From the NCBI GenBank assembly GCA_031401675.1, contig JANNRR010000090.1, positions 1-29,368 of the forward strand: DNA of 29,368 bases, in the 5' to 3' direction. The notes beneath the pieces were generated by a model. That model was not told where the DNA came from, did not search any database, and worked only from the letters and a program-made list of their open reading frames with translations. The DNA is from JANNRR01 sp031401675 (GTDB lineage Bacteria; Pseudomonadota; Alphaproteobacteria; Rhodobacterales; Rhodobacteraceae). Position 1 is the stretch's first letter; each line of letters opens with the position of its first letter. Below, one piece after another: positions 22,886 to 29,368 of the stretch. Position numbers and translations under genes: made by a program.

Positions 22886-23697
22886 GCGCTGTCCTTTCGC
22901 CGGATCAGGATCGACGAGGCATCGGCATTCTGCCGGATTTCGATGGCACCGCGCTTGGCAAGCTCCAGCGTTGCGGCAAAGGTTGCGGCGGTCGCCGACC
23001 GGCGCCGGGCCCGGTCACTGCTCCAGCCGTCGGGCAGATAGCGGGCAAGATCGGTCCAGTCCAGCGCCGCGCCGATCAGGCCGCGCAGCCGTTCCAGCGC
23101 CTCTTCCAGTGTCAGGATGTTCTGGCGGTCCATGGCATAGGGCCGGAATTCGTCGCGCGTCCGCAACCGGGCATAGGCCTGCATCAGATCCAGCAGCGTG
23201 GCCGAATGGCGCACGGTCCGGGTCCGCAGGACATCCTCGGGCAGGCCGCGCGCAAAGATGTCGCGTCCCAGCCGGTCGCGCGCCATCAATCCCGCCGCCG
23301 CTTCGCGCATCGCCGCCAGCCGTTCCAGCTGGAACGCCAGATGTGCGGCCATATCCTCGCCGCTTGGTCCCGGGTCGCTTGGATCGGGCGGCAGCAACAG
23401 CCGCGATTTCAAAAAGGCCAGCCAGGCCGCCATCACCAGATAATCCGCCGCCAGTTCTATGCGCAGAGCCGTGGCGCGGTCGATGAAATCAAGATATTGC
23501 TCGGCCAGATGCAGCACCGATATCCGCCGCAGATCGACCTTCAGCGTTCGCGACAGCGTCAGCAGCAGGTCAAGCGGCCCCTCGAACCCCTCGACATCCA
23601 CGATCAGCGCTTCCGCGTTCAGCCGGTCCTCGACCGATGCCAGGTCGCGCTGCCGCAGGTCGCGAGGCGGCCCGTCAGAGGACCAATCCTCACCCAT
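22882..23697 (-). CDS. scpA: Segregation and condensation protein A
   Basis: The kleisin that bridges the two SMC heads. The 271-residue protein has the family start ALIVDVEGFEGPLDLLLTLSRTLKVDLRRISVLHLAEQYL (about 30-70) and the AADYLVMAAWLAFLKSRLLLP helix block (about 83-103). The C-terminal winged helix ends in AKRGAIEIRQNADASSILI. The start is ambiguous: ATG at 23697 (used, overlapping nagZ by eight bases) or ATG at 23703; a TTG at 23721 is unlikely. It lies between nagZ and scpB with overlaps on both sides, so translation is coupled. Confidence 0.94.
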   Translation of the reverse strand: MGEDWSSDGPPRDLRQRDLASVEDRLNAEALIVDVEGFEGPLDLLLTLSRTLKVDLRRISVLHLAEQYLDFIDRATALRIELAADYLVMAAWLAFLKSRLLLPPDPSDPGPSGEDMAAHLAFQLERLAAMREAAAGLMARDRLGRDIFARGLPEDVLRTRTVRHSATLLDLMQAYARLRTRDEFRPYAMDRQNILTLEEALERLRGLIGAALDWTDLARYLPDGWSSDRARRRSATAATFAATLELAKRGAIEIRQNADASSILIRRKDSA

Positions 23698-24697
23698 CCG
23701 CATGCCGCAGCAGCCCGTCAAGCTCGGACGCCCAGACCGCCATGTCGCCCGGGTCGGGAGCCCGCCGCCCGGCCAGCGCTGTCGCCGCCCGGGCCTCTGC
23801 CGCCACTGTCATGCGGCCGGCCGCGGCCACGACCTGTTCCATGTCCTGCCGTTCGCCGTTGCAATGCAGCACCAGATCGCACCCGGCCCGGATCGCCCGG
23901 TGCGCCCGTTCCGCCAGGGTCCCGCTCAGCGCCTGCATCGACAGGTCGTCGGTCATCAGCAAACCGCCAAAGCCGATCCGCTCGCGGATCACCCAGACCA
24001 CGTGCGGCGACAGCGTTGCCGGCGTATCGGGATCGATCTCGGTGAACACGATGTGCGCCGTCATCGCCATCGGCAGATCGGCCAGCGCCTGAAACGGGGC
24101 AAAATCATGCGCCAGCAACTCGGCCATCGGCGCATCGACACGCGGCAGTTCCTTGTGGGTATCCTGATGCGCGCGCCCGTGCCCGGGCATATGTTTCATC
24201 ACCGGCAGAACCCCGCCCGCCACCATCCCGGCGACCAGCGCCCGCGACGCGGCGATGACCGTTTCGGCGTTCTGGCCATAACAGCGATTGCGCAGAAACG
24301 GATGGGTTCCCGCTTCGGCGATATCGGCAGTCGGCGCGCAATTGACATCGATACCGACGCCCCGCAGGTCATCGGCGATCAGACGCCCGCGCAGCCACAT
24401 CGCCAGGGCGCTGTGTTCGGGTGCCACCCGCGCCATCTGGTCCAGCGGCGGCAGGAATTCCCGCCAGTGCGGTGCGCGCAGCCGCTGCACCCGCCCGCCT
24501 TCCTGATCGATCAGGATCGGGGCATCGCGGCCAACAGCCGCCCGCAGATCGCCGGTCAGTCGGCGCAACTGGTCGGGAGCAAGGACATTGCGCGCAAACA
24601 GGATGAAGCCCCAGGGGTCGGCCTCGGCCAGAAACGCCCGTTCGTCTGCGCCAAGCTCGGGGCCCAGACAGCCCAGAATGCAGGCCCCCGGCGCCAT
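23690..24697 (-). CDS. nagZ: Beta-N-acetylhexosaminidase, glycoside hydrolase family 3
   Basis: Removes N-acetylglucosamine from anhydro-muropeptides in the cytosol during cell-wall recycling. The 335-residue protein has DQEGGRV (64-70), the NagZ signature KHMPGHGRAHQDTH (168-181) with the general acid-base histidine, and the catalytic nucleophile aspartate D250 in LLMTDDLSM. It lacks the second domain of larger GH3 enzymes, as NagZ does. The ATG at 24697 shares one base with the SPOR gene stop (TGATG), which fixes the start; an eight-codon longer frame was rejected. Its stop overlaps scpA. Confidence 0.93.
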   Translation of the reverse strand: MAPGACILGCLGPELGADERAFLAEADPWGFILFARNVLAPDQLRRLTGDLRAAVGRDAPILIDQEGGRVQRLRAPHWREFLPPLDQMARVAPEHSALAMWLRGRLIADDLRGVGIDVNCAPTADIAEAGTHPFLRNRCYGQNAETVIAASRALVAGMVAGGVLPVMKHMPGHGRAHQDTHKELPRVDAPMAELLAHDFAPFQALADLPMAMTAHIVFTEIDPDTPATLSPHVVWVIRERIGFGGLLMTDDLSMQALSGTLAERAHRAIRAGCDLVLHCNGERQDMEQVVAAAGRMTVAAEARAATALAGRRAPDPGDMAVWASELDGLLRHADG

Positions 24698-25827
24698 CAG
24701 CGGATCAGCACCGGAATGCACTGCGCCCGCTCGTTCAGCAGCACCGCGCAGAAGCGCCGCGCCTCGTCCTCATCGGCAAAGCCGTGGGCGCGCAACCGGA
24801 AAAACACCCGCCCGCCGCTTTCCGCTTTCTGGATCACCTGCGACTTGCCCTCGAAATAAGCGGCAAAGCCGGTCTTCAGCTTCTCCCAGTCCGCCGCAGC
24901 CGTGGCTTCATCATCGTAGGCGCCCAACTGCACCAACCGGGTTCCGGCCACCAGTGACGCGGTTTCGGTGGCCACCGGTGCCGTGACCGGTTGCGCTGCG
25001 GTTGCCGCAAGCGGCGGCCGCTGCCGTGGCCGCAGGGACGTTGTTACTGCCGCCGCTGTTCCACCGATCACCGGTTCCGGCTCAGCCGCCGCCACCGCTT
25101 CGGCCACCACAAGGTCCACCGCCGCCTGAACCACGCCCGCCTGAACAGCGCCCGCCTGAACCACGCCGGCCTGATCCGGTTCAACCTGATCCGGGCCCGG
25201 GTCCGCCAGCGCCGTCGCCGCCAGAAGCGGTGCCGGGGCGACGATCTGCCCGCTGTCGGCCCGGGCAACCAGCCCGGGGTCCGCCAGCGGCGAAGTGGCA
25301 ACTTCCGGCGGTGCCACCGCCGCGACCACGACCGGAACAGGCTCCGGTTCCGCGTCGATAGCCGCGACATCGCCTTCCAGAACGCGCGTGCTGGTCCCCT
25401 CTTGCGGGAACTGCTCGGAAAACGGGATGGTCGCGGTCAGCGTCGGCACCACCGCCGACGCCGGGATCGGCGCAAATCCCGCCTGATCCTCGTCGCTCAA
25501 TTCCACCGGGCGTGGGGCCAGCAACAGCCGGTCCGCCGGGGCCGCCACTTCGCCAACCGCCGCCACATTGTTGACGGCCAGACCCTGGTGCGCCATCTGC
25601 TCGCCGCCTGGATCATCGGGCGCGATCCGCATCGGCCCGGCCAGGGCCCGCACCACCGGCACGCCGCGCGCATCGCGCACCGCCAGCTGATAGCCCCAGA
25701 CCGCCAGTCCGGCGATCAGCGCTACCGACAACAGCGCACCCGCACCATTGGTCCAGCGTTTGACCCGACCGCCGGCTTGCGCCGGTGCAAGCGTGTCCAC
25801 GAACCCGTCGTAGTCGAAATCCGCCAT
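24697..25827 (-). CDS. SPOR domain membrane protein
   Basis: A 376-residue bitopic inner-membrane protein. A short cytoplasmic N-terminus is followed by one transmembrane segment (about 28-47), a long periplasmic linker rich in Ala, Pro, Val and Glu (about 55-290), and a C-terminal SPOR domain (about 300-376) beginning near RLVQLGAYDDEATAAADWEKL. SPOR domains bind denuded glycan strands at the septum. The linker includes a perfect-frame 15-bp tandem repeat giving GVVQA units. The ATG at 25827 has AAGG seven bases before it. It sits between argS and nagZ and is coupled to nagZ by a one-base overlap, consistent with a joint role at the cell wall. Confidence 0.9.
   Translation of the reverse strand: MADFDYDGFVDTLAPAQAGGRVKRWTNGAGALLSVALIAGLAVWGYQLAVRDARGVPVVRALAGPMRIAPDDPGGEQMAHQGLAVNNVAAVGEVAAPADRLLLAPRPVELSDEDQAGFAPIPASAVVPTLTATIPFSEQFPQEGTSTRVLEGDVAAIDAEPEPVPVVVAAVAPPEVATSPLADPGLVARADSGQIVAPAPLLAATALADPGPDQVEPDQAGVVQAGAVQAGVVQAAVDLVVAEAVAAAEPEPVIGGTAAAVTTSLRPRQRPPLAATAAQPVTAPVATETASLVAGTRLVQLGAYDDEATAAADWEKLKTGFAAYFEGKSQVIQKAESGGRVFFRLRAHGFADEDEARRFCAVLLNERAQCIPVLIR
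25123..25167. repeat. 15-bp tandem repeat, three copies, in the SPOR protein linker
   Basis: The unit CGCCTGAACCACGCC is repeated three times; the middle copy has two changes. A degenerate fourth copy follows. It encodes the VVQAG-type repeats of the periplasmic linker on the minus strand, where length changes would be tolerated. Confidence 0.85.
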
Positions 25828-25895
25828 GTCCTGCCTTACTGCCGGACGGTGTTCCGCCTCGGCGCTTGCCTCAACCCGGCGGTCTGCGCTTGTTC

Positions 25896-27641
25896 TCAGT
25901 GCATTTCCTCAACCGGTGTCACCCCCAAGATACCCAAACCGGCAGAAATGACAACGCCCACCGCCCGGGCAAGGGCGATTTTCGCCGCTGATGTTGCCGG
26001 GTCGCCCTCCTGCACAAAGCGCAATGCCGGGTCGTCGTTGCCCCGGTTCCACAGCCCGTGAAAATCCGAGGCGATTTCATAAAGATAGAACGCGATCCGG
26101 TGCGGCTCGTTGCTTTTGGCGGCAATTTCCACCAGTCGCGGCCATTCGGCAATCTTGCGCGCCACTTCAAGTTCGGCCGGGTGCTGCAACCGCTTCAGGT
26201 TCGCCGCCATAAGGTCGGCATCGGCCACCGCAATTCCGGCCTCGGCCGCCTTGCGCAGCACCGAATTGATCCTTGCATTGGCGTACTGCACGTAGAACAC
26301 CGGGTTGTCCTTCGATTGCTCGACCACCTTGTCGAAATCGAAATCCAGCGCCGCGTCGTTCTTGCGCGTCAGCATCACGAACCGCGTCACATCGGGCCCG
26401 ACCAACTCGATCACGTCGCGCAGGGTGACAAAGGTGCCCGCCCGCTTGCTCATCTTGAACGGCTGGCCGCCCTTCCACAGCTTGACCAGTTGCATCAGCT
26501 TGATATCGACCGGCACACGGCCCTGCGACAAGGCCGAGACCACCGCCTTGAGCCGTTTCACATAGCCGCCGTGATCTGCGCCGAACACGTTGATCAGGGC
26601 ATCGAAGCCGCGCTGCACCTTGTCGTAATGATAGGCGATGTCGGGGGCGAAATAGGTCCAGCCACCATCGGACTTGCGGACCGGCCTGTCGACATCGTCG
26701 CCGTAAAGCGTCGAGCGGAACAGGGTCTGTTCGCGCGGCTCCCAGTCTTCGGGGGTCTTGCCCTTGGGCGGTTCCAGCACGCCCACGTAGATCAGGCCGA
26801 GGGCTTCCAGCGCCGCCAGTGCCGCCTCGATCTTGCCGGTGCCATAGAGCGCCTTTTCGGACGAATAGACATCCATTTGCACGCCCAACAGCGCCAGATC
26901 AGCCCGGATCATCACCATCATCGCGTCGGTGGCAAAATCGCGCACCTCGGCCAGCCAGACCTGCTCGCCCTGGTCCAGCAGGTTGTCGCCGTACTTTTCC
27001 CTGAGCGCCTGCCCGACCGGAACCAGATAGTCGCCCGGATAAAGCCCCTCGGCGATCTCGGGCGACAGCCCGTGCGCCTCGCGGTAGCGTTCATAGGCCG
27101 AGCGCGCCAGCACGTCGACCTGCGCGCCGCCGTCATTGATGTAGTATTCACGGGTGACCCGGTGCCCGGTGAAGGCCAGCAGCCGCGCCAGGGCATCGCC
27201 GAACACCGCGCCGCGCACATGGCCCACATGCATCGGACCGGTGGGATTGGCCGACACGAATTCGACATTGACCCGCGCCCCGCGGCCGAGGTCGGACCGC
27301 CCGTAATCGGCCCCAAGTGCCACGGCCCCCGCCACCACGCCCTGCCAGACCACGGGGCGCAGGGTCAGGTTCAGAAAGCCGGGCCCCGCCACTTCGGCCA
27401 GCGCCACCCTTGGGTCGAGCATCAGCCGCGCCGCCAGGGCCTCGGCAATTGCCCGAGGGGCCATCCCGGCGGGTTTGGCCAACACCATCGCCGCATTGGT
27501 CGCCATGTCGCCATGCGCATCGTCGCGCGGCGGTTCCACCGCAACGGCACCGAACTCCAGCCCCGCTGGCAACTGCCCCTGACCCTGCAGGGCAGTCAGT
27601 TGCTGCAGCACAAGCGCGCGAATATCGTTGAACAGGTTCAT
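25896..27641 (-). CDS. argS: Arginine--tRNA ligase
   Basis: Charges tRNA-Arg in the cytosol. The 581-residue class I synthetase has the N-terminal additional domain, the HIGH-type HVGH in NPTGPMHVGHVRG (about 132-144), INVFGADHGGYVKRLKAV, and the KMSK-type motif PFKMSKRAGTFVTLRD. The C-terminal anticodon-binding domain (DALR) is visible in NDNPVFYVQYANARI-like helices and ends GLGILGVTPVEEMH. Two in-frame ATGs are close: 27641 is used because AAGGA lies eight bases before it, while for 27650 the AAGG is too near. It follows dgt after 214 bases containing two hairpins. The SPOR gene begins 68 bases after its stop. Confidence 0.96.
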   Translation of the reverse strand: MNLFNDIRALVLQQLTALQGQGQLPAGLEFGAVAVEPPRDDAHGDMATNAAMVLAKPAGMAPRAIAEALAARLMLDPRVALAEVAGPGFLNLTLRPVVWQGVVAGAVALGADYGRSDLGRGARVNVEFVSANPTGPMHVGHVRGAVFGDALARLLAFTGHRVTREYYINDGGAQVDVLARSAYERYREAHGLSPEIAEGLYPGDYLVPVGQALREKYGDNLLDQGEQVWLAEVRDFATDAMMVMIRADLALLGVQMDVYSSEKALYGTGKIEAALAALEALGLIYVGVLEPPKGKTPEDWEPREQTLFRSTLYGDDVDRPVRKSDGGWTYFAPDIAYHYDKVQRGFDALINVFGADHGGYVKRLKAVVSALSQGRVPVDIKLMQLVKLWKGGQPFKMSKRAGTFVTLRDVIELVGPDVTRFVMLTRKNDAALDFDFDKVVEQSKDNPVFYVQYANARINSVLRKAAEAGIAVADADLMAANLKRLQHPAELEVARKIAEWPRLVEIAAKSNEPHRIAFYLYEIASDFHGLWNRGNDDPALRFVQEGDPATSAAKIALARAVGVVISAGLGILGVTPVEEMH

Positions 27642-27695
27642 GAGAGCCATCCTTGGGTTCCGCGCGGTGTATCATGCGGAACGGTCCGGTCAAGC

Positions 27696-27751
27696 CGGGC
27701 GGCATTGCCCGCCCGACTGGGACATGCGTTGCCCGGAGCACGGGCATGTCC
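27696..27751 (-). promoter_or_regulatory. Two hairpins in the argS leader
   Basis: CGGGCGG/CCGCCCG (27696-27702 with 27709-27715) form seven pairs around a six-base loop. GGACATGC/GCATGTCC (27720-27727 with 27744-27751) form eight pairs around a loop that holds a further GCCCG/CGGGC pairing option. They lie 55-110 bases before argS and about 105 bases after the dgt stop. They may end dgt transcription or shape the argS leader. Confidence 0.4.
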
Positions 27752-27855
27752 TTTGGGCATCGGAACCACGGTCCGCAGGCTCTGGCCCGGGGACGAAGAT
27801 GCTGCCAGACTCCGCCCGCCCGGCGGCCGCAACCACCCGGGCTGCAATCGGCTGG

Positions 27856-29028
27856 TCAGTAAAACCGCCCGGATCGGTCGGCGACCCGCCCGGCCGCTGT
27901 CAGCCGCGCATGTTCTTGCAGCGCAAATCGGTCGGTCATGCCCGCCACATAGTCCGCCACGATCCGGGCGAGCGCCGTGCGGTCGGCTGCCTGCGCCACA
28001 TCGACCTGCCATTCGTGCGGCAGCAAGGCGGGCCGGTCGAGAAACAGCGGGAACAGCGTCTCGATCACCTCGCTGACCCGGGCGCGTTCGGCCATCACCG
28101 ACGGCGCGCGGTACATCCGGTGGAACAGGAACGACCGGATCGACTTCAGTTCCATGAACAGTTTCTTGGAAAAGCGGATGATGGTGACGCCCATTGCCCG
28201 GATCTCGTCGGCGCTTTGCGAATGCGACGCCGCCAGCCGGGACTGCGCCACCCCGATCACGTCCTCTACCATCACCCCGAACACGCGCCGCAGCGCCTCG
28301 TGCCGCCGCCGCATCGGATCGAGCCCGGGGTAAAGCTGATCGACCGCCCGGAACGCCGGGCCGGTCACCGGCAGGTCCATCAGGTCATTTTCAGAAAACA
28401 GGCCGGAGCGCAGCCCGTCATGCAGATCATGGTGGGAATAGGCGACATCGTCGGCAATCGCCGCCACTTGCGCCTCGGCGCTGGCATAGGTGGCAAGTTC
28501 CAGATCGTGCCGGCGCTGGTACTCGGCCAACGCGTAGGGCAGCGGGCCGGTGACCGGGCCATTGTGCTTGGCCAGCCCCTCCAGCGTCTCCCATGTCAGA
28601 TTCAGGCCGTCAAAGTCGGCATAGTGCCGTTCCAGGCTGGTCACGATGCGGATCGCCTGCGCGTTGTGGTCAAACCCGCCATAGGGGGCCATCAGCGCGG
28701 CCAGCGCATCCTCGCCGGTATGGCCGAACGGCGTGTGCCCCAGATCATGCGCCAGCGCGATCGCCTCGGCCAGATCGGTGTTGAGCCCCAGCACCTCGGC
28801 CAGCGTGCGCGCCACCTGGGCCACTTCGATGCTGTGGGTCAGCCGCGTGCGGTAATAGTCGCCCTCATGTTCCACGAACACCTGTGTCTTGTGCTTGAGC
28901 CTGCGGAACGCGCTGGAATGGATGATCCGGTCGCGGTCGCGCTGGAACGGCGTGCGAAAGGTCGACAGCACTTCGGGATAGAGCCGCCCGCGGGTCTTCA
29001 TCGGATCAGAGGCATAGGGCGCGCGCAT
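27856..29028 (-). CDS. dgt: Deoxyguanosinetriphosphate triphosphohydrolase-like protein
   Basis: An HD-domain dNTP triphosphohydrolase that breaks dNTPs to nucleoside and triphosphate, helping control dNTP pools. The 390-residue protein has TPFQRDRDRIIHSSAFRRLKHKTQVF (26-51), the HD ligands H65 in RLTHSIEV and H94-D95 in ALAHDLGHTPFGHTGE, and a later DDVAYSHHDL with the final metal aspartate. The length fits the shorter Dgt-like subfamily rather than the 505-residue E. coli enzyme. The ATG at 29028 gives the usual MRAPYASDPMKTRGRL start, but its ribosome site is weak. It is divergent from erpA. Confidence 0.93.
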   Translation of the reverse strand: MRAPYASDPMKTRGRLYPEVLSTFRTPFQRDRDRIIHSSAFRRLKHKTQVFVEHEGDYYRTRLTHSIEVAQVARTLAEVLGLNTDLAEAIALAHDLGHTPFGHTGEDALAALMAPYGGFDHNAQAIRIVTSLERHYADFDGLNLTWETLEGLAKHNGPVTGPLPYALAEYQRRHDLELATYASAEAQVAAIADDVAYSHHDLHDGLRSGLFSENDLMDLPVTGPAFRAVDQLYPGLDPMRRRHEALRRVFGVMVEDVIGVAQSRLAASHSQSADEIRAMGVTIIRFSKKLFMELKSIRSFLFHRMYRAPSVMAERARVSEVIETLFPLFLDRPALLPHEWQVDVAQAADRTALARIVADYVAGMTDRFALQEHARLTAAGRVADRSGRFY

Positions 29029-29043
29029 CGAGCTGGTCCGTTC

Positions 29044-29072
29044 TTGTCGCCTGGGTCGTGGCCGACTATATG
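29044..29072 (+). promoter_or_regulatory. Likely erpA promoter
   Basis: TTGTCG (29044-29049) and TATATG (29067-29072) are 17 bases apart, in an AT-richer patch 45 bases before the erpA start. Confidence 0.5.
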
Positions 29073-29116
29073 GAATAAATGGCGGCGCGACACCGCCAGA
29101 TCGAAGAAAGGTCCTA

Positions 29117-29368
29117 ATGATGCAGTTGACCCTGCCCCCAAAGGTAACCGACCGCGCCTATGCTCGCCTGGCCGAGATCAACGCCGGTGCCCAGGCGGCG
29201 CGCGCGCTGCGCGTGGCGGTCGAGGGCGGCGGCTGTTCAGGGTTTCAGTACGACATCAGACTGGACGACCCTTCCGACGATGATCTGGTGCTGGAACAGT
29301 CCGGGCAACGCGTTCTGGTAGATTCCATCTCGCTGCCGTTCCTGTCGAATGCAGTGATCGACTTTTCC
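29117..29368 (+). CDS. erpA: Iron-sulfur cluster insertion protein ErpA (3' end outside window)
   Basis: An A-type carrier that hands iron-sulfur clusters to target enzymes in the cytosol. The first 84 residues are visible, from MMQLTLPPKVTDRAYARLAE to SISLPFLSNAVIDFS. The conserved cysteine C40 in VEGGGCSGFQYDI is one of the three cluster ligands; the C-terminal CxC that should follow lies beyond the window. AAAGG lies five bases before the ATG at 29117 and eight before an adjacent ATG at 29120, so either may be used. It is divergent from dgt. ErpA versus IscA cannot be settled with the end missing. Confidence 0.88.
   Translation, partial: MMQLTLPPKVTDRAYARLAEINAGAQAARALRVAVEGGGCSGFQYDIRLDDPSDDDLVLEQSGQRVLVDSISLPFLSNAVIDFS

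Noticed and set aside
26058..28076. 672-residue open frame antisense to argS
   Set aside because: It spans argS and part of dgt, has no family resemblance and no ribosome site; a shadow of codon bias.
27628..29283. 551-residue open frame antisense to dgt that runs into erpA
   Set aside because: It covers dgt on the opposite strand and reads erpA out of frame; both real genes have clear motifs.
1..29368. CRISPR arrays, transposases, prophage or toxin-antitoxin genes
   Set aside because: No regularly spaced direct repeats, integrase, transposase or phage structural proteins were seen on either strand; the tandem repeats present are short and inside genes.

Overview
The window is high-GC chromosomal DNA from an alphaproteobacterium, most likely Rhodobacterales (Rhodobacteraceae/Paracoccaceae). 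This is inferred from protein families, from gene order (yceD-rpmF-plsX-fabH-ihfA-merR-tRNA-Pro and dgt-argS-SPOR-nagZ-scpA-scpB), from the two-domain form of dCTP deaminase, and from the GC-rich codon use. It is dense housekeeping DNA: 28 protein genes, two of them cut by the window edges, and one tRNA. I see no prophage, transposase, CRISPR array or plasmid signal, and no gap between genes exceeds about 255 bases.

Layout. 1-3574, minus strand: the start of zwf (glucose-6-phosphate dehydrogenase) behind a LacI-type palindrome, an HNH endonuclease with a good promoter, then a coupled alkA-like glycosylase and esterase pair. 3679-4944: an MFS exporter. 5026-8146, minus strand: a coupled operon of citramalate synthase, a methyltransferase and a squalene/phytoene-synthase-like protein that lacks the catalytic aspartate motif. 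8313-9764: cysS, whose 3' third has a much lower GC content than its 5' part. 10019-11636, plus strand: a YjbR-family protein and an AruH-like aminotransferase. 11679-14361, minus strand: a Uup-type ABC-F ATPase and OlsB (ornithine lipid synthesis), separated by a pair of perfect hairpins. 14474-14899: msrB. 15016-15471, minus strand: a BamE lipoprotein. 15681-20115, plus strand: yceD/DUF177, rpmF, plsX, fabH, ihfA and a MerR-like regulator, then tRNA-Pro(GGG), a strong terminator, dcd and a small secreted protein. 22026-29028, minus strand: dgt, argS, SPOR protein, nagZ, scpA, scpB and a 66-residue protein, many overlapping. At the right edge erpA begins on the plus strand.

How the genes work together. 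The plus-strand centre couples ribosome synthesis (L32) to phospholipid and fatty acid initiation (PlsX, FabH), with IHF alpha following. The right-hand minus-strand cluster combines dNTP control, arginyl-tRNA supply, cell-wall binding and recycling (SPOR, NagZ) and chromosome condensation (ScpA/ScpB). CimA feeds isoleucine synthesis from pyruvate and acetyl-CoA.

No clearly new system is visible. The points most worth a second look are the compositional break inside cysS, the 19-bp palindrome before cimA, the paired hairpins at 13543-13591, the LacI-like operator before zwf, the non-catalytic-looking synthase homologue in the cimA operon, and inverted repeats around 9840-10003. Starts were chosen by eye from family alignment memory, ribosome binding sites and overlaps. 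No database search was possible.
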